Below, one piece after another: positions 30,727 to 41,120 of a stretch of 64,000 nucleotides of DNA. The stretch is taken from positions 744,001 to 808,000 of the forward strand of contig OY725496.1 in NCBI GenBank assembly GCA_963281255.1, in the 5' to 3' direction. Both the position numbers and the translations under genes were made by a program. Origin of the DNA: Aphrocallistes beatrix (taxonomy: Eukaryota > Porifera > Hexactinellida > Sceptrulophora > Aphrocallistidae). Positions within the stretch are counted from its first letter, which is position 1; each line of letters starts with the position of its first letter. Under the pieces are notes generated by a model. That model searched no databases. It was not told the origin of the DNA and saw only the letters and a list, made by a program, of their open reading frames with translations.

Positions 30727-31644
30727 CTAGTCACTATAAAATATTTGAAGACTGTATTTCCTATTCTCAGACACAATAACAAGTTTTAGATTGTTAGTCA
30801 GAGCTATTCCTTTTGGATAATTAAACATTCCCACTTCATGACCTTCTTTTCCCAACGTGTGGAGGAGTTTTCCCTCTTTTGAGAATATTTTGATTTGATG
30901 ATCCAAACAATCACTGAAAAGTAAATGACTGTTAGTATCCAGACAAAAGAACCATGGCGCTCTAACCTGCATTCCAATACCACCACATGGAATTAAGGAT
31001 CGTATTAGGTTTCCGGTGTAAGAAAATACTTTAATGCAGGGAGATGCTTGGCAGAGAACAAACACTTCATCTTGTGTCAGTTTAACGTCAAGTGGTCCCG
31101 TCATGGAGTCATGTGATAAGTGGCGCTTGTAGTGGAGGAAGCTATCTAGAATTTGAACGCGATTATTGTAGATATCAGCGACGAATACATCTCCTTTCGT
31201 GGAGAGAGCGAGTTGTCTAGGCTCTTCAAACTGTCCGATACCAGACCCTCTGCTTCCTAGCCTAGCGACGAGATGAAAGTCTGCTTCCACTCTGAAATGG
31301 AATACGCAGTGTCCTACTATGTCCGTTACATACACATTGTCTCTATGAATTGCTAAACCATATGGCGACTTCATATGAGGATGTGAAAACATGCCTATGA
31401 ACTCTCCCGTCTCCGAGAAGATCGATACACGTGCGATGTTGCCACTATATCCTTCCCTGGAATAATATCCTTCAGCGACATAAATTTGGTTGTTATTGGA
31501 GTCTATTGCGACACTATTAGGATATCTTAGTTCTCCTGGAGCTTGTCCATGTTTGACGCAAGCGATTAGGTGATCGAAGAAATAGTTAGTGTGTTTTTCT
31601 GCGAGGTACATGGTCTGTGGAATTTTGGGAAATCGAATTGCCAT
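30727..31644 (-). CDS. NHL beta-propeller protein G
   Basis: A 305-residue protein starting MAIRFPKIP. An in-frame ATG 8 codons upstream exists, but protein H has an equivalent start (MAIAFPDF) and the TATA box fits. A short N-terminal helix (LAEKHTNYFFDHLIACVKHG) leads into six NHL-type repeats: PNSVAIDSNNNQIYVAEG, FSETGEF, PYGLAIHRDNVYVTD, EPRQLALSTKGDVFVAD, APWFFCLDTNSHLLFSD, YPKGIALTNNLKLVIVSE. No long coiled coil, RING, B-box, signal peptide or membrane segment. This subfamily is distinct from A-D and close to H. The role is unknown; propellers of this kind usually serve as binding platforms. The gene lies between two arms of an inverted duplication. The intact frame and promoter suggest it is functional. 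Confidence 0.87.
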   Translation of the reverse strand: MAIRFPKIPQTMYLAEKHTNYFFDHLIACVKHGQAPGELRYPNSVAIDSNNNQIYVAEGYYSREGYSGNIARVSIFSETGEFIGMFSHPHMKSPYGLAIHRDNVYVTDIVGHCVFHFRVEADFHLVARLGSRGSGIGQFEEPRQLALSTKGDVFVADIYNNRVQILDSFLHYKRHLSHDSMTGPLDVKLTQDEVFVLCQASPCIKVFSYTGNLIRSLIPCGGIGMQVRAPWFFCLDTNSHLLFSDCLDHQIKIFSKEGKLLHTLGKEGHEVGMFNYPKGIALTNNLKLVIVSENRKYSLQIFYSD

Positions 31645-31732
31645 TCTGATAGTAAAAATATAGTTCAATATATTGTTAGTAAGAAAGGTGAGTGGTTAGC
31701 TGGATAAATGCTAAAGCTAGTTGTCTCGTGTC

Positions 31733-31740
31733 TATTTATA
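31733..31740 (-). promoter_or_regulatory. TATA box of NHL-G
   Basis: TATAAATA on the minus strand, about 90-97 bp upstream of the chosen start codon. Position and type agree with the boxes of NHL-A, D and H. Confidence 0.65.
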
Positions 31741-32743
31741 GGAGAGCATATCAATTAATGCCTAATATCATAGATCAATTGAATGATGCTCTAATCGGAA
31801 GATAATAAGATGAAGTGTAGTCTTTTTGTGCAGAAACAAGGTTGATATGTGATATCAGGGTTGGGTCATTATCATTGATTGCATTTTTTTAAGAATTCTG
31901 ATTGGAATAGTTCTGAATAAATTTAAAAGATTATTCCATTGAATCCTACCAATCAAATAGCATAAAGATTGACTTTATTGAAACATTCTAGTTTTAGGCA
32001 GGGGGAATATTGTGCACTATTTAGTGTAGGGAGATGCCCTTATGGTATGGACAACGTGTTACGTCTAGGTTTCGGAAAAATCAATAAATGTTCAGATGCA
32101 GCTTATTAACTCATTACAATGTGTGCCAAATGATGTATGAAGGTAATGTATAAAATTTGGATTTCGGTAGGTTTGAAAGGTTATGCATTCATTTAGTTTG
32201 TTTCTATGGGAGTTTTTATTAGAAAGTGGTGCCAATGTTTGGAAAAACTCAAAACCATATACAGACTGGGTTTGATTGAGTAAATACTTTAGAGCTGTAT
32301 TCATATTCGTTCATAGCATGTTTATTAGTATTATAGCGAGTTTTTCTCTAGATTTTCGTAAGTTAAGAACAGTCGAAAGGTATATCATGTCCGTTTTTTC
32401 TTCGGCAGACACTTTGTGTCCTCCGGCGTCATTTGGACAACTAGGCTCATATTGATTAATTATAAGGTAGATAACATCTCTAAATAAATCTGTCTTACTG
32501 TTATAATCGATATCACTCGAAAAATCACAAAATATCAAAGCACGTACTCCTTTTGGAATTTTAATCCCCAAACAGGAAAAATCAAATTATAAATCTGTAC
32601 AAGTGGGAACCTTGCGTGACCATTAAATCATCTCCAAATAGCCTGATTTTTTATGGTGAATATCTTGTGATCAAAGTAAACTACGTATCTGAAAGGTGTG
32701 CATCTGAAAGATTCAAACTTTCAAGTTTTGGATCGCTCTAGTT
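31741..32743. other. Gene-free stretch with an F1 fragment
   Basis: No supported gene. 32398-32545 is an inverted internal fragment of F1 (GACACTTTGTGTCC ... AACATCTCTAAATA ... ATCGATATCACTCG). Short frames overlapping it are artefacts. Confidence 0.45.
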
Positions 32744-33451
32744 CAGTGGTTTTCAACCCCAAATCGGTGTTAAGTATGCCTCAGAATATTCGCCATCCTT
32801 TGATTGTAAATTTTGAATATTTGTAATTCGAATTTTAATATCAGTATTATTCATTGAAACACAATTAATTAAGTAGGCCTGGGATGGCTAGTAGGTATGA
32901 GGGGTGCGGTTGGGGGAGGTTAATAGGCAGGCAGTGCGGCCATAGCTGCCCCACTTTTGAGGTGCTTCCGACGGCACTGCAAGTATAATTTCGAGTTTAA
33001 GTGACCCATGATCGAGGGGAAATAAGGCTATCTTTATAATACTACTACTACTACATAGGCTTGTTTAGCAGCAGTATATCTAGGACCAATGATAAACTAA
33101 TATTGAATCATTTTTCTAAATACACATCTACCTACATTACCCATGAAAATTTACGATAAAATGGCTTGTAGAATATAATAGCAGGGTATTATACAGCTCT
33201 GCCAGAGATACACTCCTAGTCTAAAACCCATCATTTTAATTCGCCTAAATCGATAAATAACATTATATTGTAGTGTAAATTGTGTAATATTCAAAGTCTT
33301 TATGCTCATGAACGCTTTTTGGCTTAAAATCATGCGCCTAAGGAGCGTCTCGCGCTTCTAGATAATCCTTTGATGTAAAACATGCAGGTGTGACATGAAA
33401 AAGTAATTATATTTAAGTGTGCCCCAAAGTGAAAAAGGTTGAGAAGCACTG
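32744..33451. mobile_element. hAT-like element
   Basis: Left end CAGTGGTTTTCAACCCC; right end is the complement of CAGTGCTTCTCAACC. 8-bp flanks CTCTAGTT and CCCTAGTA match at 6 of 8. Inside are TGGCTAGTAGGTATGAGG and TTCCGACGGCACTGC segments, also seen at 59340-59450. No transposase frame. Confidence 0.55.
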
Positions 33452-33560
33452 CCCTAGTATATATACACATTTTCACACCTTAAAAATATGACAGTCGACA
33501 GACTATTAGTGCAGCTCCATTAAGTGATTCGTTGGCCACGAAATGTGATATTTGAAATCT
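33087..33560 (-). repeat. Right arm of an inverted duplication around NHL-G
   Basis: Inverted match to 29795-30165. The match continues past the hAT end into flanking DNA (GACAGTCGACAGACTATTAG, GTGATATTTGAAATC). Confidence 0.6.
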
Positions 33561-34225
33561 ACCATATAGGAGAGATCTCGTCTGATTGCGTTGTAAACAG
33601 TTTTTTTTTTCCATTCCAACGAATCAGCTTTCAAGTGTATAGGAAGTAATAACGATTTATTATTCCTATTGAATAAATCGAAATATAAACCTTTCTTTTC
33701 TTTTAATATTTTGTTCGCGTCATTATAACGTAACCATCTCAAAGTGACATATCTGAGGGAGGGTCTATTTGAATATAATTAGCGAATCTTACTCCGGAAG
33801 GGGCGCCTTTTTTAGTGAAAAATTGTACAAATCGGCTAGAGTTATTCGAATATGTGAGCTAAACGCAGTCCATTTCATAGGCGTAGCAGGCTTACCAAAG
33901 TGGTCTAGCATATACATAGCAACACTGGACTAAAAAGTGTCCCCCTTCCCGTTATATCAAGCAATACAGAGCAAGAAAAGTGGTCCGGAAATAGTCGAAC
34001 CTGCCGGATCGGCTGCTATCCCTATGCATAGGCGTTAAAGCCATTATGGGCACACAAACTAATGAGTCCAAAAAATATATGAAATTTTATGCGATAAAAG
34101 GCTGAGATTTTATTAGAATGTGTATAATAATATATCTAATACAACTCTCCTCAAAAATTACGATTCATCACTCTGTTATGATGTATTTATTACGCATCAA
34201 AAATTGAAGCGCGCTTGTGATATAT
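33561..34225. other. Gene-free stretch
   Basis: No supported gene. 34075-34218 is a short F1 piece with the tail GCGCGCTTGT. Confidence 0.4.
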
Positions 34226-34664
34226 TATAACGCTATGATTTTGTATGTTTGTTAGTCCGAATTGATTGAAGAGTTGGCAAGTCGTAGAGATATGGAAATT
34301 GGTATGTAGGTGTCAAATAATATGACTACGAATAAGATCTAAGGGAAATTAAGATCTAAGGGAAATTCAAAAAATGGAAAATATTTTTCCACACCTTTCT
34401 ATACAAAATAAATGACTACACTATTAGAATAGAAATCATTGTACGACACTACATTAGATTGTTATTTGTTATTAATACTTCAAAGCCACAACTTATGTTT
34501 GATATCTTAAATGTCTTATAGTATATAGCAATTAAAATATTATGTGCATATTTCCACACTTTATACACATCTTTTCACACCATTTGACGAATTTTGAAAA
34601 ATATGCTAGAAACTTGCTTTCAACGGTTGACATGGGGTTTTTAAGGGTATAGATTTCGAATATC
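34226..34664 (+). mobile_element. F2 repeat, forward copy without terminal hairpin
   Basis: From ATTATAACGCTATGATTTTG and CCGAATTGATTGAAGAGTTG through ACACCATTTGACGAATTTT to TATAGATTTCGAATATCG. It then runs into the inverted copy that follows. Confidence 0.6.
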
Positions 34665-35424
34665 GCTTGCTTGCGCTCCGCGGCTTGCAGACACTGCGTT
34701 CCGCAGAGTCGCCCTACAGGCGCCTGAAGTTACTCAATCTAACCTATTTTGGGGATTTATTTTCCTTTTTATAAATATTGTAAACAGAAGTTAACAAATA
34801 ATTTCTCATATGGATCCAAAAATATGATATTCGAAATCTACACCCTGAAAACCCCATGTCAGCAATTGAAAGCAAGTTTTTAGTATATTTTTGAGATTTT
34901 TTTACTTTATGCACCTAAAGTAAAAAAAAGTAAACAAACAATTTATCATATAGATCTGAAAATGTGATATTCGAAATCTACACCCCTAAAGACCCCATGT
35001 CACCTGTTGGAAGCAAATCTCTAGCATATTTTTCAAAATTTGCCAAATGGTGTGAAAATATGTATATAAAGGTGTGAAATATGCGCATAATCATTTTCTA
35101 TTGCTATACACTATAATCCAGATAAGATATCAAACTTGAGTTGTGGCATTGAAGTATTATTAACAATGACGATATATTGTAGCGTCGTACTTGTACAATT
35201 ATTTCTATTGTTGAGTATAGTCATTTATTTTGTATAGAAAAGGTGTGAAAAATTGTTTTCCATTTTTTTGCAGAGGTGTGAAAATTTCGCTTATATTTTC
35301 GAACTAAATCGTAGATTCAACATTTGACACCTACATGCAAATTTTCGTATCTCTACGACTTACCAATTCTTCACTCAATTCGGACAAACAAACAAAAAAT
35401 CTTAGCATTTTAATATATAAGATT
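34665..35424 (-). mobile_element. F2 repeat, inverted copy
   Basis: Starts at the terminal GC-rich end (CTTGCTTGCGCTCCGCGGCT) and runs to GAATTGAGTGAAGAATTGG and ATTAAAATGCTAAGA on the minus strand. It shows an internal duplication of the TTCGAAATCTACACCC block. Together with 34226-34664 it makes a large imperfect foldback. Confidence 0.6.
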
Positions 35425-35506
35425 TGTTTACATTTGTTTATATTAGATACAAAAGTAAACAAAGGTACACACACATTTTTAATAGTAAGGATATCACCAT
35501 ATTCAT

Positions 35507-35692
35507 ACATGCCAACTGCCCCGTTTTTTCGCTCACGATTTTTTCACTCTTCAAATGAGCTAATTTTTCGGTGTCCAGCTTTTTGGATTATATGTACGTA
35601 TAATATTTTTCCATTGCGTCCCCCAAGTCTGGCAAAATTCAACGCTGCATTCTGCTTTTATTATGGCTCGAGTTGGAATGTATGCATGTTAG
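35507..35692. mobile_element. CATACATGCC repeat copy
   Basis: Ends CATACATGCCAACT and AGTTGGAATGTATG, with inner ATTTTTCGGTGTCC and TTTTATTATGGCTCG matching the family at 9333-9539. The open frame across it is not considered a gene. Confidence 0.5.
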
Positions 35693-35881
35693 AAATAAAA
35701 ATGTCTGTCGGCAGACCAATAGGGAAGCTACAAGTACGTGAGAAATGATTATCGGAAGACATCGGGACTACTCAATTTAAGAAAAATATTCACATTATTA
35801 CGTTTTAAGTAAGAATTTGGATTCTACGCATTAGATACTCTATATTAGCTGTTGAGACATCGCTTCAAATTTAAAATATAA

Positions 35882-36420
35882 ACAAGCGCGCTTCGCTTGC
35901 TTGCGCTGCGCGGCTGGTAGACACTTTGTGTCCGCCGGAGGCTCCCTTCGGTCGCCTGGGGTCACCATTGGTTAATTATAAGGGAGATAGCATCTCTAAA
36001 TACGTCGATCCTACTGTTAAAATCGATATCACTCGATAAATCACCAAATTTAAAAATTTTGATGCGTAATGATGACGTCATAACAGAGTGATAAGTCATC
36101 ATTTTTTGATGATAGTTGTATCATATGTGAGGTATGTTAGTATACCGAATCTATTAAAATATCAGCCTTCTATCTCCTATAATGGCTGAGTTATGCTCGA
36201 ATAACTGTATTGCTAAACTTTTAAAAATGTGACAATGACATCTTACTTCCATGATGAGTCGACATTTTCTTCTGAACTCAGAACTTAGTGGAGCCATTGC
36301 TAAAAGACTCTCACATGCCAAAAATCAGCTTTCTGAGTCCGACAGTTTCTTCAATCAATTCGTTACAGATATATATATATATACATATATATATATTAAT
36401 CGAGTTTTAATAGTAAGGAT
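35882..36420 (-). mobile_element. F1 repeat, complete inverted copy
   Basis: From ACAAGCGCGCTTCGCTTGCT, through the hairpin region and GTCGCCTGGGGTCACC, to the TA microsatellite and TTAATCGAGTTTTAATAGTA. It matches the copy at 11089-11639 over the full length. Its flanks show no duplicated target. Confidence 0.7.
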
Positions 36421-36450
36421 GATCTCAAAAGGTGTGAAAATATGTATATT

Positions 36451-37514
36451 CATAGCATACTCTAATAATGCCCCACAGTAGACTGAAAATCATGGACTAG
36501 TGATGAAGTAGTAGCCTAATGGATTAATACACAATTAGCCTAAAATCGTTAACCATGTAGAATAGGCATTAAGAATGTATTACCAGCATATATAAACATG
36601 GTATCAAAGTACATATATCCGCTGGAAAATTTTCGATTAGTCATCATATCATTGCGCAACAGGTCATTCTAAGGATTATTTTAGCGATTTTCTAAGCTGT
36701 TTTAACCCTATTTCTAAATGGTATTAAGGTGTGATTTTTGTGTAGAACCAAGACTAGTACAAGGTGATTTGAAAAATTTAGAACTTTTCAATGGAATGTT
36801 GTTACATTCCTGCGTTGCTATGGTAAAGCATTTTGGTCAGTTTTGGCCATTTCATGCAAACTGTAGCAGCTAGATCTTCAAATTTGATCGTGTTTGATAG
36901 GCAATGGACCTTCCTATTAGGTGATAATACAACTTGAACCTCTAAATTCAACGAGTTTTGAGTTATGGGTTGATTTTAAGAATGTGACCAAAACACTAAA
37001 TTGTCGCATAACTCTGTAGTCTGTAAATTTAGAAGTTAAATTTGTATTATTACCTAATAGAAAGTAGTCAATTGCCTCTCAATTACGATCAAATTTGAAG
37101 ACCTAGTTCTTACAGTTTGCAGGATATGGCTCAAACTGATCAAAATGCTTAACCATAGCAACGTAGGAACGTAACAACATTCAATTGAAAAATTCTAAAT
37201 TTTTCAAATCAACTCGTACTAATCTTAGTTCTACACAAAAATTATGCCTTAATAACATTTAGAAATAGGCTTAAAACAGCTTAGAAAATTGCCAAAATCG
37301 TGCTTAGAATGACCTGTTGCGCAATGATATGATGACTAATCGAAATTTGAAAACGGATATATGTACTTTGAAGTCATGTTTATATATGCTGGTAATACAT
37401 TCTTAACTCTTATCCTACATGGTTAACGATTTTAGGCTAATCGTGTATTAATCCATTCGGCTATTACCGCATCCTTGGTTATTTTACTGTGAGGCATTAT
37501 TAGAGTAGGCTATG
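36451..37514. mobile_element. 1064-bp hairpin transposon with 7-bp duplication
   Basis: Almost the whole element is an inverted repeat with arms of about 520 bp and its centre near 36985. Ends CATAGCATACTCTAATAATG and its complement (TATTAGAGTAGGCTATG). A perfect 7-bp duplication GTATATT lies at 36444-36450 and 37515-37521. Non-coding. Same family as 39731-40775. Known superfamilies with 7-bp targets are few (P and Dada types); assignment is open. Confidence 0.8.
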
Positions 37515-37521
37515 GTATATT

Positions 37522-38843
37522 ATATACTTATTGTAATTGCTCATAAAAAATAATTGCAATACTTTCAAAGTGCCCTACATTAGTCGTTGAGCTCTTTCTT
37601 ATATTTTCAAACAAAGCTTTGCAGTGGAGTGTTAAATTATCAAAGTGCAAAATATGAATTCTGAAATTCAGATAAGTAGATAAGCAACAAAAAAGACTGG
37701 AAAATGATCGAAATCTTCTTTGAAATTTTGATCTTGATCGGGATTGCCGATCATTAACAAAGATCAGGATTGGAGTCGCGATCTTCTTTTTCACGATCGA
37801 CTAATGCCCTAGGTAGAACCAACTTATGGCTGGGTTGATTCGAAAAATTAAGAATTTTCCACAGAATATCATAACATTCCTGTGTTGCTTCTGAAAATAA
37901 AAACCCAAATAGTTTGTGCAGAAATCTATCAGCCAATAACTATCACAATTGATAATAGAAGTGTAAACTTGGAGTAGGGATTAGTAGGGCATTTGGAATA
38001 CACCTCAGGATTGGTAGGGTCATTTCGGACAATTTGTAGTATACTCAATAGAAATAATGACTCATGACAAACTATTGGTAAGGCCATGGCCCAACCTACC
38101 CTCCCGCTGCATGCGCCCATGAATATATTTGTGAGGAAAAACAGTTTTCAGCTCGAATGCGGATATTAATACCCCTATGGTGGGTCAGCGGGTTTCGACA
38201 TTCAAATGCGAGAGTCACAAGGGATATGTGCATTTTCATGGTATATTTTGCATTGTTAATGATTTTGGTTTTCTAGTATTATCTCAATCGGTGACTACTT
38301 TATCCCTAGTCTATAATTTTTATTCTAATGTCAGGCTGAATTGAGTATGCTATAGTAAAAGTTCCTATTTTATTTATAACTTTTTTATTTATAGCTTGCT
38401 TGCGCTGCGCGGCTGGCAGACACTTTGTGTCGGCCAGAGGCGCCCTGCGGGCGCCTGTTGTCACCATTGATTAATTATATGGGAGATAACATCTCTAAAT
38501 AGTTTGCACGGTTCGTTTGCTTGTGCTTCGCGGCTTACAGACACTGTTTGTCCGTAGAATCGACTTGTGGGCGCCTAGTTTTACTCTATAATTTGTTACG
38601 CAATAATTTAATATTGATTACTCTCACTAATTAATGGCCACATTAAGTAGGGTGAAATTGAACTATCATGTTAGATTATCTTTTCGTTCCATATCTTAAT
38701 TCCATTTATTAGCAATTAAACTAATTTATGAGTTGATATTTTATTTATTTGTCTTTACATGATTATAATAATTTATCAGAAAAATATAGAAATAAATATA
38801 TCAATATTAATGATCAAGTAATAACACGTCTGGTTTGATATCA
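37522..38843. other. Gene-free stretch with repeat fragments
   Basis: No supported gene. About 37690-37808 is a GATC-rich segment ending TAGGGCATTAGTCGATCGTG (read on the minus strand), with a weak relative at 60010. 37815-37890 is a fragment of the 1-kb hairpin family (CATAACATTCCTGTGTTGCT). 38394-38515 is an F1 tail (GGCAGACACTTTGTGTCGGC), and 38520-38580 is a second decayed tail. Confidence 0.45.
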
Positions 38844-39403
38844 GTGATCGAGTAGTTCCATCTGTTGCGACACTGTAAGTGATCGAGTAGTTCCATATGT
38901 TGCGACACTGTAAGTGATCGAGTAACTCCATCTGTTGCGACACTGTAAGTGATCGAGTAGCTCCATCTGTTGCGACACTGTAAGTGATCGAGTAGCTCCA
39001 TCTGTTGCAACACTGTAAGTGATCGAGTAGTTCCATCTGTTGCGACACTGTAAGTGATCGAGTAACTCCATCTGTTACAACACTGTAAGTGATCGAGTAG
39101 CTCCATCTGTTGCAACACTGTAAGTGATCGAGTAGTTCCATCTGTTGCAACACTGTAAGTGATCGAGTAGCTCCATCTGTTGCAACACTGTAAGTGATCG
39201 AGTAGTTCCATCTGTTGCGACACTGTAAGTGATCGAGTAGTTCCATCTGTTGCGACACTGTAAGTGATCGAGTAGTTCCATCTGTTGCAACACTGTAAGT
39301 GATCGAGTAACTCCATCTGTTGCGACACTGTAAGTGATCGAGTAGTTCCATCTGTTGAAACACTGTAAGTGATCGAGTAGCTCCATCTGTTGCGACACTG
39401 TAA
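38844..39403. repeat. Minisatellite: 16 copies of a 35-bp unit
   Basis: Unit GTGATCGAGTAGTTCCATCT + GTTGCGACACTGTAA. The 560 bp equal exactly 16 units. Variable sites are mainly the triplet after GAGTA (GTT, GCT or ACT) and GCGAC against GCAAC. Because 35 is not a multiple of 3 and the unit has no stop on the minus strand, all three minus frames stay open and give the same cyclic 35-residue peptide (MELLDHLQC..., NRWNYSITYSVATDG...). No codon-like pattern or gene context supports translation. Confidence 0.9.
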
Positions 39404-39723
39404 GTAATCGAAAATATCTATTGGATATGATGGGATTCTTATCTCATTAAATTAATGTATTTAATTGAAAGATTACTGTAAGATTACTTAAATACTCCCT
39501 GAATTAAGTAAATTGTGAACAGATTTCCATTGATCAGACTTTCATTGATATATTGCAGAAACTAAATAAAATGTATTATAAATGACAATTTAGACAATAA
39601 AAAGACTAAGTATTTAACTTACTTTTTCTAAATCACACCCTAAATGTTTTATCACATGATCTAAAAAATAGAAAATAGGTTGCAAAATAATTAAGATGCC
39701 TGTTTTCACGATTTGGAAATTAC
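39404..39723. other. Gene-free stretch
   Basis: AT-rich, with no gene or repeat recognised. It separates the minisatellite from the 1045-bp hairpin. Confidence 0.4.
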
Positions 39724-39730
39724 GCTTACC

Positions 39731-40775
39731 CATAGCCTACTATACATAAGGCCTCACAACTGATTGTGGATTTTGGACCAGGGATGCGGAGGAAGACCGT
39801 TGAACTAATGCATGAGCTGCCTTAAATAATTTACAAAGCACAATAGAGCTTAGGAATATATTATCAGCATATATAAATATGGTGTCAAAGTACCCATATC
39901 CATTGTTAAAAATTTGATTAGTCACCATATGGTTGCGCAATAGGTTATATTTGTGACAAATTTGGTGATTTTCAGAGGCCGTTTAGGGGCACTTCTAAGT
40001 GTTTTACTGTAAAATTTTTCGCATAGAACTGAGATGTGAATGGGTTAATTTTTCATGGAATGTTGGTACATTCCAGTGTTGCTATGGAAACGTGTTTTGG
40101 TCAGTTGGCGTTATATCTTGAAAACTGCAATGGCTACACATTCAAATGTAATTCCATTTGATAGCGAATATACTACTTCCTATTAAGTGATAATATAATT
40201 TCGACCTCTAAATTCAATAGTTTATGAGATATTCGACAATGTACCATATTGGTCACATTTGATAATTTGTCGATTATCTCATAAACCTTGGAATTTAGAG
40301 GTTGAAATTATATTATCACTTAATAGGAAGTAGTATATTTCCAATCAAATGGAATTACATTTAAATGTCTAGCTCTTGTGGTTTTCAAGATATGACCCAA
40401 ACTGACCAAAACACGTTTCCATAGCAACACTGGAATGTACCAACATTCCATGAAAAATTAACCCATTCGCATCTCAGTTCTATGCGAAAAATTTTACAGT
40501 AAAACACTTAGAAGTGCCCCTAAACGGCCTCTGAAAATCACCAAATTTGTCACAAATATAACCTATTGCGCAACCATATGGTGACTAATCAAATTTTTAA
40601 CAATGGATATGGGTACTTTGACACCATATTTATATATGCAGATAATATATTCCTAAGCTCTATTGTGCTTTGTAAATGATTTAAGGCAGCTCATGCATTA
40701 GTTCAACGGTCTTCCTCCGCATCCCTGGTCCAAAATCCACAATCAGTTGTGAGGCCTTATGTATAGTAGGCTATG
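39731..40775. mobile_element. 1045-bp hairpin transposon with 7-bp duplication
   Basis: Near-perfect inverted repeat over almost the full length (arms about 515-520 bp). Ends CATAGCCTACTATACATAAG and its complement. A perfect 7-bp duplication GCTTACC lies at 39724-39730 and 40776-40782. The few arm differences suggest recent insertion or gene conversion between arms. Inner blocks (CATTCCAGTGTTGCTATGG, GGATATGGGTACTTTGACAC) are shared with 36451-37514. Confidence 0.85.
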
Positions 40776-40836
40776 GCTTACCTTATTTAAATTGAAAATC
40801 CAATTTAAATTCTTTAATTGGTATTGCTGATTTTCC

Positions 40837-41120
40837 CTAATTAAGGAATTTGTATTTATCATATATACCTATATTAGTTATCTTAATCGCACAAAAGCTC
40901 ACCGCTATTATATCTTCAAGCAATTTTATCTTCTTGAATGACATGGCAATTTCTGCCCCTTTCCCTCTCTTCTTCCCTCCTCTTCGTCCTCTCCTTTTCC
41001 TTTCACGTGACCGTGGCTCGTAATACGTAGTATCCTCAGATGTTTCACTAATTGTTTCCTCCGGTGCTTCTGTCATTATATCCTCCGGTGTTTCAGTAAT
41101 TATTAGCCAAATTTGGACCT
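40837..41120 (-). CDS. Possible exon: acidic repeats then a basic patch
   Basis: Preceded on the minus strand by GAAAGTGTTTAG, which could be a splice acceptor at about 41121. The frame reads three Thr/Glu/Pro repeats (ITETPEDI, MTEAPEET, ISETSEDT), then RSRERKRRGRRGGKKRGKG, then a hydrophobic tail to the stop. The nearest ATG in frame is at 41076 and would give 79 residues. The acidic repeats followed by a basic Arg/Gly patch look protein-like (a nuclear or RNA-binding type composition). I recognise no domain. It lies 60 bp from a transposon end, so it may be chance. Confidence 0.3.

Noticed and set aside
35335-35748. 137-codon forward frame
   Set aside because: It spans the end of F2 and a CATACATGCC repeat copy.
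38776-39398. Three minus-strand frames of 107-195 codons over the minisatellite
   Set aside because: They are translations of the same 35-bp unit in different frames; the period guarantees openness and no promoter or conserved N-terminus is present.
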